This document shows positions 18,301-26,898 of a DNA stretch of 64,000 bases, piece after piece. A model generated the notes under the pieces. It was not told where the DNA came from. It saw only the letters and a program-made list of their open reading frames with translations, and made no database searches. The translations under genes and the position numbers were made by a program. The first letter of the stretch is position 1, and every line of letters begins with the position of its first letter. The stretch lies in NCBI GenBank assembly GCA_963678445.1, contig OY782877.1:4030001-4094000 (forward strand), written 5' to 3'. The DNA comes from G963678445 sp963678445. Its GTDB lineage: Bacteria; Hydrogenedentota; Hydrogenedentia; Hydrogenedentales; G963678445.

Positions 18301-18620
18301 TCCAGGATGGGGATCTCGAGACAGCGTATACCCTTTTAAGTAAAACATTGCACGATAGCTTCAGTCATCCTCAGTTAATGCAGCATTATGTCGATCTGAT
18401 GTATCGATTTGAGCGATTGCCGGAATTGGAGCCGCTTCTGCAGAGTTATGTGGAATTTTATCCAACGAATACGAAGCTGTTGCGCTATTATGGGCAGTTA
18501 TTATTTGATTTAGAGCAATACACCAAGGCGTTGGAGCAGGTAGAGATGTTGTTAATGGTGCAGCCGGGGGATGCGGAAGCGGCGCGTTTACGAGAGAAGA
18601 TTATTGCTGCGATGGAATAG
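15300..18620 (+). CDS. Four-module fusion: two glycosyltransferases, a methyltransferase and TPRs
   Basis: 1106 residues from ATG 15300, which overlaps the upstream stop (ATGA). Module 1 (about 1-330): GT4-like glycosyltransferase with a C-terminal donor-site region (EDGYNLSMLEALACGTPVV). A Lys/Pro-rich linker (about 325-345) follows. Module 2 (about 345-660): CgeB-like glycosyltransferase (DVAYVGSFSIEEDDRRRVLL, MRVFEALASGALLLTD). Module 3 (about 675-870): class I SAM methyltransferase (LLDIGCGAGSFG, then DVLEHLIDP). Module 4 (about 875-1106): TPR array. Such proteins occur beside flagellin genes and build O-linked glycans. The fusion suggests successive sugar transfer and methylation on one scaffold. 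Cytoplasmic. Acceptor and sugars unknown. Confidence 0.88.
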   Translation: MTSQPRILTFNFHEPYLCLMAKTGLALDVGLYESGGLARQWQTRFRPLPSNLTILSEHVWRNRLEHNYYDVIVAQNETNMLDIANAPGNKLLLLHNRRSFLENMPQYTKDEVVSQVAALYEYLQPLCEFVYISDSKQATYAMPGRVIYPGIDVEEFGGYTGEEATILRVGNEMRIRTLMFDFALQEELCKGLPTRILGHDPTLLHIRPADSYAQLLQYYRQSRCLLHISRQEYEDGYNLSMLEALACGTPVVSLANRTSPLTDGVDGFLSYDPVELRERLVTLLENPDLARSIGEKGRETVAKKFPISTFVEKWKEALFEAADRGEKKPKRTKKKPSTKTPPSLQVAMHYISSPLTTGRYFELAAREKYDVLTMGFRVPEEVLKHWKFTDPPPPYPPHTVDTPLSISYPDLLAQWPTTYEPDVYLWIDSGAHEIEAGIGQIKAPKVAYIIDSHVSPELRLAMARHFDCVFMAHKAQLPLFKENGIENVHWMPLACWPPLHEVEVQKRTYDVAYVGSFSIEEDDRRRVLLGRVAERFPNSIVGRRWPREMARVYAQSKMVVNACFNNDVNMRVFEALASGALLLTDPAEGLEDLFTDGEHLVIYRNDEELLDVIQYYLAHPEERERIAAAGRELVLAKHTYRHRLDAMMKLVESSLNISLQPVCQSEPKAQLYYNHPRRELLQYIPFRTNRLLDIGCGAGSFGALLKKERGVSEVFGVELIPDAWKKARNVLDGAILGNIEKLSLPFEQGYFDCIVCADVLEHLIDPVAVLRKLSHVLADDGVIVISIPNARYYQIISMLASGAWTYYEAGIMDSTHLRFFTEETVVCMVKDAGLEVAELYPLNMARDEKLSCETDGALSFASLLTLQDVQEGEKEAFLTYQWLACVCKPNVDRLQEAREALARNQNEAAYTLAMDAVGIDEFERCVIIAKALARLGQLQGAEEGYQSALAVRPNDTEAGGEYGILLLGMNRADEARPYLERALAAHPENTRIRGAMGLLSIQDGDLETAYTLLSKTLHDSFSHPQLMQHYVDLMYRFERLPELEPLLQSYVEFYPTNTKLLRYYGQLLFDLEQYTKALEQVEMLLMVQPGDAEAARLREKIIAAME

Positions 18621-18675
18621 TTTCGCAGGTAGGTACTGCTGGCAGAGCGCATGGATGGGGAACGGATAAATAGGT

Positions 18676-20457
18676 ATGAAACCAGCGCATCAGATTAAGA
18701 CAAGCCTGCAAGAGGCGAGTGCGCCTGATTCGGTTGAACTCGTAATAGGGCGCGGTGGACAGAAGACCTTGAAGGTCAACGGTATTTTCCTGCACAGCCG
18801 CTACAATCCCGAGCAGGAAGCGAAACGACTGATTGATTCCGCCTCTCTTGATCCCAAACGCCCTGTGTTGGTTGTGGGGCTTGGTCTGGGCTACCACGTG
18901 AAAGAGCTTCTGCACCAGGATTATGAGGTTGCTGTGGTGGAGCCAGAGCCGTATGTGGCGCGGCTGGCCCTGGAAGGCCCACTGGCAAGCGAGGAGTTCG
19001 ATTTTTTACTCGATGTTGGCGATATCGATACGATAACGGCCACGGAGTCCTTCCAAAGCCTGGCGGCGCGTTTGCCGCAGGTTCTGGTGCATCCAGCCAC
19101 GGCGCGCGCCCATCAGCAATTCTCCGAAGAACTTCCGCGCAGGCTTTCGACGGCTTCGCTTGGTAAACAGCATTTGAGTATTGCCATTGTAGGCCCTATG
19201 TATGGCGGTTCTTTGCCGATTGCACAGTACCTGACCGACGCCTTTACCCAGTTGGGACATCGTGCAAAACTGATTGACAACAGTGTTGGTTGGGAATTCT
19301 ATGAGACCGTCCGGGCTACGGTGGAAAATGAAAAGCCGCAGGCACAGTTGACCCAGATGCTGACGCATTTTCTTTCCGAATGGACCTATGTGCGTGTGCG
19401 CGAGTTTAATCCGGAAATCTGCATTGTTATCGCTCAGGCGCCCGTGAGTCAAAATTTCCCAGCTCGTTTGGCCAAGCAGGGTATCGTATCCGCCTTTTGG
19501 TATGTCGAAAACTGGCGTCATTTACCATACTGGAAAGATATCGCACCTTATTACGACTATTTTTTTCACATCCAACCAGGGGATTTTGAGGAGCAACTGC
19601 AGGCAGCGGGTTGTCATAATTATGCTTTCGTGCAAACGGCCTGCGCTCCTGAGGTGCATAAGCCTGTTGTGCTGAGTGAGAAGGAACACCGGTGTTACGA
19701 TTGTGATATTTCTTTTGCCGGGGCAGGGTATTACAACCGTCTCCAGATGTTTTCCGGGCTTACCGATTACGATTTCAAGATTTGGGGGGTAGATTGGTAT
19801 AAACGGGAACTCGCACCTTTGGTGGTGGATGGCGGACGACGGTTTTCTTCCGAAGAATTTATGAAAATAGTTGCCGCTTCCAAGATTAATCTGAATCTTC
19901 ATTCCAGCACTACGAATGAAGCGATTGATACGAAATGTGACGCCATCAATCCGCGTGTTTTTGAAATTGCAGCGGCGGGAGGATTTCAGCTTTGCGATCC
20001 TGCTGTGGGGCTCGAGCAATTTTTCGATTTTGAAACCGAGTTGCCCGTCTATCATGATTTGGCGGAGTTGCGTGAAAAAATCGATTATTTTTTAGCTCAC
20101 CCAGAAGAACGCGCCGCTTTCGCAAAGCGGGCTCAAGAGCATATTCTAGCGGAACATACATATACGAAACGCGCGCAGCAAATGTTGGATTTGATCCTGG
20201 AGCGGTATGGGACGCGTATCCTTAAGCATGGTGTGCGTGTGCAACATACGGTGCATGAGATGGCCGAAAAACTGCCTGCTGAAAGTGAATTGAGACAATG
20301 GCTGCAAACGCTGCCGCCGGATGTTCTTTTTACCCAAGACGGCATTGCTCCCCATATCCGTGCAGGGCATGAGAATCCGTCGTATCCTGAAAAGATCTTT
20401 TCGTACCTGACAGAAATGCGAACGCATGCGGAGACATTACTGAAAATGAAGCGCTAG
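18676..20457 (+). CDS. CgeB-like glycosyltransferase with N-terminal Maf-like domain
   Basis: 593 residues. The N-terminal 160 residues (GGQKTLKVNGIFLHSRYNP, then PVLVVGLGLGYHVKELL) resemble the N-terminal part of motility accessory factor (Maf/DUF115) proteins. From about residue 165 it is a CgeB/DUF3880-type glycosyltransferase: IAIVGPMYGGSLPIAQYLTDA, the central SAFWYVENWRHLPYW, and the donor-site half with NPRVFEIAAAGGFQLCD and HPEERAAFAKRAQ. No membrane segments. It follows the fusion protein by 55 bases on the same strand and probably modifies flagellin or another surface protein in the cytoplasm. Specificity unknown. Confidence 0.85.
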   Translation: MKPAHQIKTSLQEASAPDSVELVIGRGGQKTLKVNGIFLHSRYNPEQEAKRLIDSASLDPKRPVLVVGLGLGYHVKELLHQDYEVAVVEPEPYVARLALEGPLASEEFDFLLDVGDIDTITATESFQSLAARLPQVLVHPATARAHQQFSEELPRRLSTASLGKQHLSIAIVGPMYGGSLPIAQYLTDAFTQLGHRAKLIDNSVGWEFYETVRATVENEKPQAQLTQMLTHFLSEWTYVRVREFNPEICIVIAQAPVSQNFPARLAKQGIVSAFWYVENWRHLPYWKDIAPYYDYFFHIQPGDFEEQLQAAGCHNYAFVQTACAPEVHKPVVLSEKEHRCYDCDISFAGAGYYNRLQMFSGLTDYDFKIWGVDWYKRELAPLVVDGGRRFSSEEFMKIVAASKINLNLHSSTTNEAIDTKCDAINPRVFEIAAAGGFQLCDPAVGLEQFFDFETELPVYHDLAELREKIDYFLAHPEERAAFAKRAQEHILAEHTYTKRAQQMLDLILERYGTRILKHGVRVQHTVHEMAEKLPAESELRQWLQTLPPDVLFTQDGIAPHIRAGHENPSYPEKIFSYLTEMRTHAETLLKMKR

Positions 20458-20605
20458 TGGTCAGAGCCAGGGCCGAGAGGCCGACGCCACTTGCAGCAGT
20501 ATGGTTTTACCGTTTCCGACTATCGGCAAGGTCTCGTGATTTTTGAGACGGTAGTTACAAAGCTACCTGGTCGGGCCAAGAGGTTCGGTTTAAAAATAAG
20601 GTTGT
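20458..20605 (+). other. Hairpin-rich spacer between glycosyltransferase genes
   Basis: Contains three small stems: GGCC-GAGA-GGCC with a GNRA loop (20471-20482), GTCTC/GAGAC (20531-20549) and GGTAG/CTACC (20550-20567). It shares the word CGGCAAGG with the dispersed repeat, but the rest does not align, so I do not count it as a copy. Confidence 0.45.
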
Positions 20606-22297
20606 ATGAAAATGAGGGTTCTTATCAATCAAACCACGCGCATGGGCGATATGCTTCAAACTTCACCGCTGGTGCGCCAGCTCCGTTTGCAGCATCCCGA
20701 CGCCCACATTGCTGTAATGGTGCGTGGGATGGGAAAGCTGATTGCCGAGCATATCCCCGATATTGATGAGATTATTCTTTATAATGAAGACGACATGTTT
20801 CTGGATTTGCGTTCGCAGGATTCAGAGCGCTTGTTGCATGCCTATACAATTGCGGATGGATTGGTGCAGCGGCTGCGTTCGGGACACTACGATCTGGCCT
20901 TCAATGTAACCCATAGCATTTCCTCTGCCATGCTTATAAAAATGGCAGGAATTCCCAAGGTGATTGGTGCTCATCTGAGCGATGATTGGCAGTTTGTCTT
21001 GCGGGGAAGCTGGACCACCTATTTCTTTACCAGTGTATTCAGTCGCGATTATAACGATTTGAACCTTTGCGACATTAGCCGTCATTTTGCCAGCGAGACT
21101 CCGGATTATCGACATCTGGTTTTTGAAGTGGGGGAGGCGGCCCAGCAATCTGTGGATACGCTTTTCGCCGAGCATCACATTCATCCCGATGATTTTGTCG
21201 CCTGTCTTCAATTGGGTGCAAGTGAGAATAACAAACGTTGGCTGGAAGTTCACTTTGCGGATCTGGCAAAGCGTTTGCGTGAAAAATATAACGCAAAGAT
21301 TGTATTGCTGGGGGTCAAAGATGAGGCTGCTTTGGGCGATGTATTTGAACAGCATGCGCCCGGTCTGGCGATTCCGTTATATGGAAAAACCTCCGTTCCT
21401 CAGGTAGCAGCGTTGCTTCAGCGCAGCCGGATTTTGATAACCAATGATACCGGCACCATGCACATTGCCGCTGCGGTGGATTGCCCTATCACATTGGTTT
21501 CTGTTGGTCATGTTCACTACCGTGAAACTGGACCTTATGGGGTAGGACATTGCGCCATTGAATGGCGTAAACGGACTCTGGCACGCGCAGACCAGCTCGA
21601 TGAAGCGGAGAAACGGGGTCTAATTCGACCTGAGCAAGTGATGCAGGCAGTCAACTACACCTTGCAGGATGAGCCGGAAAAGCCGGTTCGTCAGATAGAG
21701 GAACGGCCGGAGTTGCACACCGTTGATATGTATATCACTCGCTTTGCGCCCGATGGATGTTTGCAATTCTATCCAGCGATTCGACGTGCGATGACGGAAC
21801 GTGATTTTATGCGCATTGCGTACCGCACGATGTGGCTACACCATCTCGAAGGCGCGCATCAAAAGCAAGCAGAACGGGAAAGTATCCAGCAGATGCTAAG
21901 CCATTTTAAAGGACCAGAGCCGCACGATGTGGCTCAATGGGTACATCGCTTCGTTGCTGTCTTTAGTGAGTTGGCTGCATTATCGCAGCAGGGGGTCCAG
22001 ATTACCCAAAACTTACTAGACGTGCTTAAAAAGAAAAAAGGCATAGAGAAAGCCCGCGCCCATGTCTCTGAACTGAGCCAACTCGACGAAGAAGCCCGCC
22101 TATTTAGTGAGTTGCATCCAGAAAGCAAACCCCTCATTCTGATTGCCCGCTATGAGCGAGACAATCTTGAAGGCGCCGATCCCCTTGTGTTAGCGCAGAC
22201 CACGCTCACAATCTACCGTAACTGTTATCAACGCGCCCGCTTGCTGGAGAAGAAGATTCGTATGATTAGTGAACAGTGGAACGAGCAGTTTGTTTGA
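20606..22297 (+). CDS. Glycosyltransferase family 9 (heptosyltransferase-like) with helical extension
   Basis: 563 residues. The N-terminal half has the GT9 pattern: VLINQTTRMGDMLQTSPLVRQL, LGASENNKRWLEVHFADLAKRL and the ADP-sugar site ITNDTGTMHIAAAV. The core ends near residue 330. Residues 340-563 are an unusual helical extension containing SHFKGPEPHDVAQW and KKKKGIEKARAHVSEL, not found in LPS-type WaaC/WaaF. Similar extended GT9 proteins lie in flagellar glycosylation islands with Maf and CgeB-like genes, as here. It would transfer a heptose-like or other nucleotide-activated sugar in the cytoplasm. Acceptor unknown. Confidence 0.87.
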   Translation: MKMRVLINQTTRMGDMLQTSPLVRQLRLQHPDAHIAVMVRGMGKLIAEHIPDIDEIILYNEDDMFLDLRSQDSERLLHAYTIADGLVQRLRSGHYDLAFNVTHSISSAMLIKMAGIPKVIGAHLSDDWQFVLRGSWTTYFFTSVFSRDYNDLNLCDISRHFASETPDYRHLVFEVGEAAQQSVDTLFAEHHIHPDDFVACLQLGASENNKRWLEVHFADLAKRLREKYNAKIVLLGVKDEAALGDVFEQHAPGLAIPLYGKTSVPQVAALLQRSRILITNDTGTMHIAAAVDCPITLVSVGHVHYRETGPYGVGHCAIEWRKRTLARADQLDEAEKRGLIRPEQVMQAVNYTLQDEPEKPVRQIEERPELHTVDMYITRFAPDGCLQFYPAIRRAMTERDFMRIAYRTMWLHHLEGAHQKQAERESIQQMLSHFKGPEPHDVAQWVHRFVAVFSELAALSQQGVQITQNLLDVLKKKKGIEKARAHVSELSQLDEEARLFSELHPESKPLILIARYERDNLEGADPLVLAQTTLTIYRNCYQRARLLEKKIRMISEQWNEQFV

Positions 22298-22499
22298 TTC
22301 ATCCCTTCCCACCGCCTACCGCTACTGCCTTAATATGTGAAAACTGCGCCTTATTTGCTCGTGGAAAAAAATATTCTATAGAGGTGTAACGTTTTTCATC
22401 TTTGGAAGTAAAGTCACAAGATTTGAGAGTAGTAAACAGTGTCCACGTTATTGTTTGGGCATTTCAAAGATAACTGCGCGGAAGGCGGGAGTTTCCTCA

Positions 22500-23120
22500 A
22501 TGGATGAGATATTAGTTGATTTGCACCCCATGGGAGAATGGAGTGCATTTGAATTAGAATATGATGTGTATAGGCAGGAAGGGTATATTCCTGAAAATCC
22601 ATTTCGTCGTGTTTTAGAAAATGATAATTATCCGGAATTTGTTCATTTTGTTGCTCGTCATCAGGAAGAAACCATAGGTTCACTTCGTCTGGTGACAGAT
22701 CCGGAACCACGCCATGGTGTGTTTAAGCTAGGTTCATTTGCCCACTTTTCACTATTTGACTGGGCCGCGGACTTGCTTCGTAAAGTTGAGGCCAAGCATG
22801 TTTTCGAAGTGGGAACCATGGTGATACAACCAGGATTCCGAGGGGGAAAGACCTATTCACTGCTTTTCCAAAAAGCCTTCGAATATGCCGTTCTTCAACG
22901 CGTCCAATATAGCATAGCGACTATCGATGAGGAGTTCTATCACCGCTTGCGTCAACGTGGATTGCCCTTCCGTGCCATCGGTGAAACCCGTTTTTACATG
23001 GGCTCCAATACCGTACCCGCCATACTTGATGTAAAAGAGTTGGAGCGCATGTTCCTGGGTGCCAATCACGCCAAACCAGCAAAGACCTGTGTATCCAAAC
23101 AGTCTGCCATAGCGTCGTAA
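22500..23120 (+). CDS. FeeM/acyl-homoserine-lactone-synthase-like N-acyltransferase
   Basis: 206 residues from ATG 22500, with GGGAG eight bases upstream. The fold pattern fits the GNAT subfamily of N-acyl amino acid synthases (FeeM) and PEP-CTERM/exosortase-associated acyltransferases: YDVYRQEGYIPENP at the N-terminus, HFVARHQEETIGSLRLV in the middle, then EVGTMVIQPGFRGGKTYSLL, the conserved acidic-plus-Arg/Gly block of these enzymes. They use acyl-ACP to acylate an amine. The neighbour four bases downstream is a second GNAT-like protein, and the locus follows surface-glycan genes, so it may acylate a glycan amine or make a lipid signal. Both are inference. Confidence 0.7.
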   Translation: MDEILVDLHPMGEWSAFELEYDVYRQEGYIPENPFRRVLENDNYPEFVHFVARHQEETIGSLRLVTDPEPRHGVFKLGSFAHFSLFDWAADLLRKVEAKHVFEVGTMVIQPGFRGGKTYSLLFQKAFEYAVLQRVQYSIATIDEEFYHRLRQRGLPFRAIGETRFYMGSNTVPAILDVKELERMFLGANHAKPAKTCVSKQSAIAS

Positions 23121-23124
23121 GAGT

Positions 23125-24249
23125 ATGGCGTTGATAAGACGACGAGCAGCAAAGTTGAGGCTGGCAGCTTTATTGCGCCGCCATCCGGAACTAAGTGAAT
23201 TGCAATGGAAAACCTGTACGCTGTCAGAGGCTCCCTTAGGCGCGATCAGCGGGGTGATTCAATCCGCATGGCAACGCGCTTATGGTGACCGGATTCGCAT
23301 CGCATTTTCCCCCGAATTTTTCCAGTATCTGGACGCCAGTGCGCGAAATGCCGGTCGGGTCACTTTTGCCGAAGACCAGGAGGGCGTTTGCGGTGTATTG
23401 GTTGGTGTGCCTATTGATTGGGCTGATGTGCCGCAAGCAGATCGTTCAGGTCTCCTTTCTACCGGTCTTTCTACCACCGCACGCTGGGAAGGAACAGGCC
23501 TGATAGATATGTTACTGACGATGCATGCCCTGAACCAGCTTGAGGCAGGACATGCCTTTTCATTGCACTGGCGTGCAACAGAGTCGCAGCAAGGAAATGC
23601 ACCGCGTAGTTTGCACCGCGCCCAGTGTATCCCCTTGTTTGCCAAACCACTTCGTTGTGCACAGGCTATTCAACGTGGCGGTCTATCCTGGTGGCAAGGC
23701 TTGGGCGTGCGTTGTCTGGCGTTGCGACATCCTGTACGCACCAACTTGCCTCCGCAGTTGTCAGTAAGTGCATTTGCGCCAGGGCGTGCTACCGACTATG
23801 CAACATTCCTCAATGAATTCCAACCGGAGAACAAATTGCAACGTCGTTTTTTCCCGGAAACCATCCAGAAGCAATGTACCTTTGTAAAGGGGGCATTGCG
23901 TGGCTTGGGCCTGACTTTCTACGATGGAGATTCATTAGCCGGCATGATCTGGGGCTATGTTAATCCGGTTGATAACAATAACGCTGCCTATTTTGCGATC
24001 GACGGTGCCATTTTCCATCCCTCCTTACCCGCTTCGCATTGTCTTCACTGCCTTCAGGCCCTCGAAGCGCATGTTCGCGATGATTTGGACTGTTTCGCCG
24101 TGCTGGTTCCCGCTTCCGTATGTCGCCTTCCCCTTGGCAAACGAGGATACATTCCAGTGCGTCGCTACGCACTAGGGGGAATGAACTACCATGAGTGCCC
24201 GCAAGCCACACCAGAGTCTATTGGAAACAGTTTTATCGAACTACGATAA
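23125..24249 (+). CDS. GNAT-like acetyl/acyltransferase of unknown substrate
   Basis: 374 residues, starting four bases after the FeeM-like gene, so the two are probably co-translated. No signal peptide or membrane segment. The sequence suggests two GNAT-related halves: residues about 30-185 (GVLVGVPIDWADV, ARWEGTGLIDMLLTMHALNQ, the latter like an acyl-CoA-binding helix start) and 210-350 (FYDGDSLAGMIWGYVNP, AAYFAIDGAIFHP). Key acyl-CoA motif residues are not clear by eye and I cannot name the family with certainty. Paired arrangement with an acyltransferase suggests action on the same substrate. Confidence 0.6.
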   Translation: MALIRRRAAKLRLAALLRRHPELSELQWKTCTLSEAPLGAISGVIQSAWQRAYGDRIRIAFSPEFFQYLDASARNAGRVTFAEDQEGVCGVLVGVPIDWADVPQADRSGLLSTGLSTTARWEGTGLIDMLLTMHALNQLEAGHAFSLHWRATESQQGNAPRSLHRAQCIPLFAKPLRCAQAIQRGGLSWWQGLGVRCLALRHPVRTNLPPQLSVSAFAPGRATDYATFLNEFQPENKLQRRFFPETIQKQCTFVKGALRGLGLTFYDGDSLAGMIWGYVNPVDNNNAAYFAIDGAIFHPSLPASHCLHCLQALEAHVRDDLDCFAVLVPASVCRLPLGKRGYIPVRRYALGGMNYHECPQATPESIGNSFIELR

Positions 24250-24270
24250 GTCTGTTGGCAGACCTTGGAT

Positions 24271-24299
24271 TTGCACCGCTTTTCCAGCTACGCTATACT
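24271..24299 (+). promoter_or_regulatory. Sigma70-type promoter for the polytopic glycosyltransferase
   Basis: TTGCAC (24271-24276), 17-bp spacer, TATACT (24294-24299), about 115 bases before the GTG start. It has the same -10 as the tRNA-Leu promoter. A small GTCTG/CAGAC hairpin (24250-24263) precedes it. Confidence 0.65.
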
Positions 24300-24413
24300 C
24301 GCTGTGTTAACGAACAAGCTGTCGGTAAGCAAGTTTCACAGCTCAATTCTGAATTATTTGCAAAAACACAATGCGGGTAGTCGTGGTTTATACGTATTAG
24401 CGGAGGCCTTTCT

Positions 24414-26843
24414 GTGTCTGTAGGAAAACGGGGTGTTACGGTTGGACGGTGGTTGCTTGAGTATCCGGTAGTTTTATTGGTGGCGTTGCTGTGTTTTCAT
24501 TTTGGGATGAATCTGTGGTGGTTGGCGGCGGATAATCACACTGTGCGTACGGACGAAGAAGGGCACATGCATATGGCCCGCACGCATTACGAGGCATTGA
24601 CGCAGCCAGGTTCCCTTCCCGACCACATTATTGCGCTAAGCGAAATTAAGCTAGGCAACCCGGCGCATCCTCCCCTTCTACACCTTGTTGGCGCTGCAAT
24701 GATCGTGATTTTTGGCTATAGCATTGACACCCTTGCGCTGACAGGAAGTTTTCTTTTTATCCTGGTCTTACTAGGCTGTTACCGCATTGCACGCACATTC
24801 CTAACCGCATGGCAATCCTTGTTTGTCACCTTCGTAGTTAGTTTTACCCCGCTTATTTTTGTCGCTTCACGTTACTTTATGACTGACTATTTGTCTCTGG
24901 CGCTTGTAGTGTGGGGTATCTATGCCCTTATTCGTAGTGAAGGGTTTAGCCGTACCCCTTGGGTCTTCCTTTTTGCTGTGCTTGGGGGATTAGGAATTCT
25001 AACACGACCTACGCACGGCATATATCTTTTTTTCCCGACATTGCTGGTGATGGCGGTAGGTTGTTTTCAGCTCTGGCGCATGCGTGCGGATCGGATGGCT
25101 GCGTTTCAACGGCTGCGCACGGTTTGTTTTAATCTAATACTTTGTGCCGTGGTGGGCTTCGGCGTAAGTGCGCCGTGGTACTTTCATCATTTCAAAGGTT
25201 TCTACGAGTTTTGGGCTTATTCCCCCTCGCATGGACAGAATCCCATTGCAGTATTTGATGAATCGAAGAAACTCAAAAAGGCGACGAAGACTTCACCAAC
25301 GTCCAAAGCGTTCTCTCAGGAAAAGCCGATATTTCAGCCGTCTCCAAAAACGAAGTCGGGCTTTGTTGCAAAAACAGTGGCTTTATGTTCCTCTGCTTTT
25401 CATCCACAGCTGCCATGGCGGCGTTATGCTGTTTTTATAATCAATAATGGTATTTTTCTCCCCGTTTTTCTTCTAAGCTGTATAGGCTTGTTTAGCGTGT
25501 TCTGGCGTCGTTCTTATGCTTCTCTTCCGTTTTTTTTATGTTATGCATGGTGGTTTGGCGCTTGGATACTTTTAACCATTCTCTTCCGATTTGGGATTCC
25601 CCGTTACACACTGCAGTTTATGCCGGCTGTTGCCTTCTTTGCGGCCTTAGCGGTTTTGTCTCTACCTGGACGCAGGATGCGTTGGGGAGCAGCCATTCTT
25701 TTGGGATTGTTGTTATTATTCCAATACGGCAACCTTACCGTGCATGCCTATGGATCGATGGCGCAGGCGTATGTACCGTGCAATGTCGATCCCTTTACTC
25801 AACGAATCTACGATGAACCTGGTTTGGCGTGTTATCGGGATCGACTAGGGATTGGGGATGCATACGAGTTTCTTTCCGCGCCGCAGAAAGAAAACTATAA
25901 AGATCGTTTATTTCAGGCGATGACGGCGCATGAGCATGCCAATAAACCCTATTTATCGGGGGGATACGCGCATTATGTGCGAGTGAATCTGCGTGGGATG
26001 GAGTTTGACGAACAGCATTATTGGTGCGATTCTCCCTATCGTAGGAAGGATATTGCCCCTGAAGATTTCCCGCCTCGACGTTTTAAGGTTTTAGCGCAGG
26101 TATCCACACCACAGGCTGGTGTAGGCTTTCTGGCCAATGCCGACTACGTGCTTTACGCCATTAACAGCGCATTCTCTGCCCAAGAAGCAGGCTGGCGTAA
26201 GTTTTTAGAAATGAAGGGCTATGAGCTCGTGGACCATTGGTTGGCACCGCGACGGGGGCGTGTTGAGGCGAGAAACTACGGTGTGTATGGCCGAAAATTT
26301 AAAGCGAAGGCTCCTAAGATTACAACACAAGACGACATTGATAAATTAGATTTGATGGGCTTGTATCAACTAACCCGTTCCAACCTGATCCAGGCGCTGC
26401 CCACCACCTTACAGACCTACGCTCAGAACCGTTTTGCCGGTATTATGCGGCAGTATTCGCAACCCACGCCCATCAATGAATATGTCGACTACCGCGGCGC
26501 TTTTGCGAAACACCTCGAAGGGGATTGGTACGAGTTTAATCTTGTATTCTTCGTACATCGTCCCATAGAGAAGGATTGGCGGATGTATTTCCATGGGCAT
26601 GTAAAAGACGAACATCGTAACGTGTTGCCCAAGCGCTGTCAAAAACAGGGCTATGTTGATTGGAACTTCCAACCCAATCCCCCCACCAGTCTTTGGCCTG
26701 CTGGAGACTACGTGATTATTACCCATCGGATCGATGCTCAGAAGATTCCTTATCGCCTGCGTTTGGGGTTATTTTCCAACAAAGATGGCTTTTTCGGCAA
26801 TGGCGTAGAATTGGGCTGGGTGGATATGGGGAACGTTTCGTAA
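24414..26843 (+). CDS. Polytopic GT39/PMT-like glycosyltransferase
   Basis: 809 residues from GTG 24414, with GGAGG seven bases upstream. The first 450 residues hold about ten membrane helices. In the first luminal loop, NHTVRTDEEGHMHMAR contains the acidic pair (DEE) typical of GT-C enzymes using lipid-linked donors, followed by NPAHPPLLHLVGA. The C-terminal 350 residues are soluble and extracytoplasmic, containing FEFNLVFFVHRPIEKDWRMYFHGHVKD, a beta-sandwich-like segment. It probably transfers a sugar from polyprenyl phosphate to an exported acceptor. It lies downstream of the acyltransferase pair but has its own promoter. Confidence 0.75.
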   Translation: MSVGKRGVTVGRWLLEYPVVLLVALLCFHFGMNLWWLAADNHTVRTDEEGHMHMARTHYEALTQPGSLPDHIIALSEIKLGNPAHPPLLHLVGAAMIVIFGYSIDTLALTGSFLFILVLLGCYRIARTFLTAWQSLFVTFVVSFTPLIFVASRYFMTDYLSLALVVWGIYALIRSEGFSRTPWVFLFAVLGGLGILTRPTHGIYLFFPTLLVMAVGCFQLWRMRADRMAAFQRLRTVCFNLILCAVVGFGVSAPWYFHHFKGFYEFWAYSPSHGQNPIAVFDESKKLKKATKTSPTSKAFSQEKPIFQPSPKTKSGFVAKTVALCSSAFHPQLPWRRYAVFIINNGIFLPVFLLSCIGLFSVFWRRSYASLPFFLCYAWWFGAWILLTILFRFGIPRYTLQFMPAVAFFAALAVLSLPGRRMRWGAAILLGLLLLFQYGNLTVHAYGSMAQAYVPCNVDPFTQRIYDEPGLACYRDRLGIGDAYEFLSAPQKENYKDRLFQAMTAHEHANKPYLSGGYAHYVRVNLRGMEFDEQHYWCDSPYRRKDIAPEDFPPRRFKVLAQVSTPQAGVGFLANADYVLYAINSAFSAQEAGWRKFLEMKGYELVDHWLAPRRGRVEARNYGVYGRKFKAKAPKITTQDDIDKLDLMGLYQLTRSNLIQALPTTLQTYAQNRFAGIMRQYSQPTPINEYVDYRGAFAKHLEGDWYEFNLVFFVHRPIEKDWRMYFHGHVKDEHRNVLPKRCQKQGYVDWNFQPNPPTSLWPAGDYVIITHRIDAQKIPYRLRLGLFSNKDGFFGNGVELGWVDMGNVS

Positions 26844-26898
26844 GCACTGTGTTAAGTGCGCTCCGGTTTGTCCTTGTGCCTGATTTTCTGAGTATGGC

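Noticed and set aside
20458..20605. Ninth copy of the dispersed repeat
   Set aside because: Shares GTGGTCAG and CGGCAAGG words but not their order and spacing; hairpins differ.
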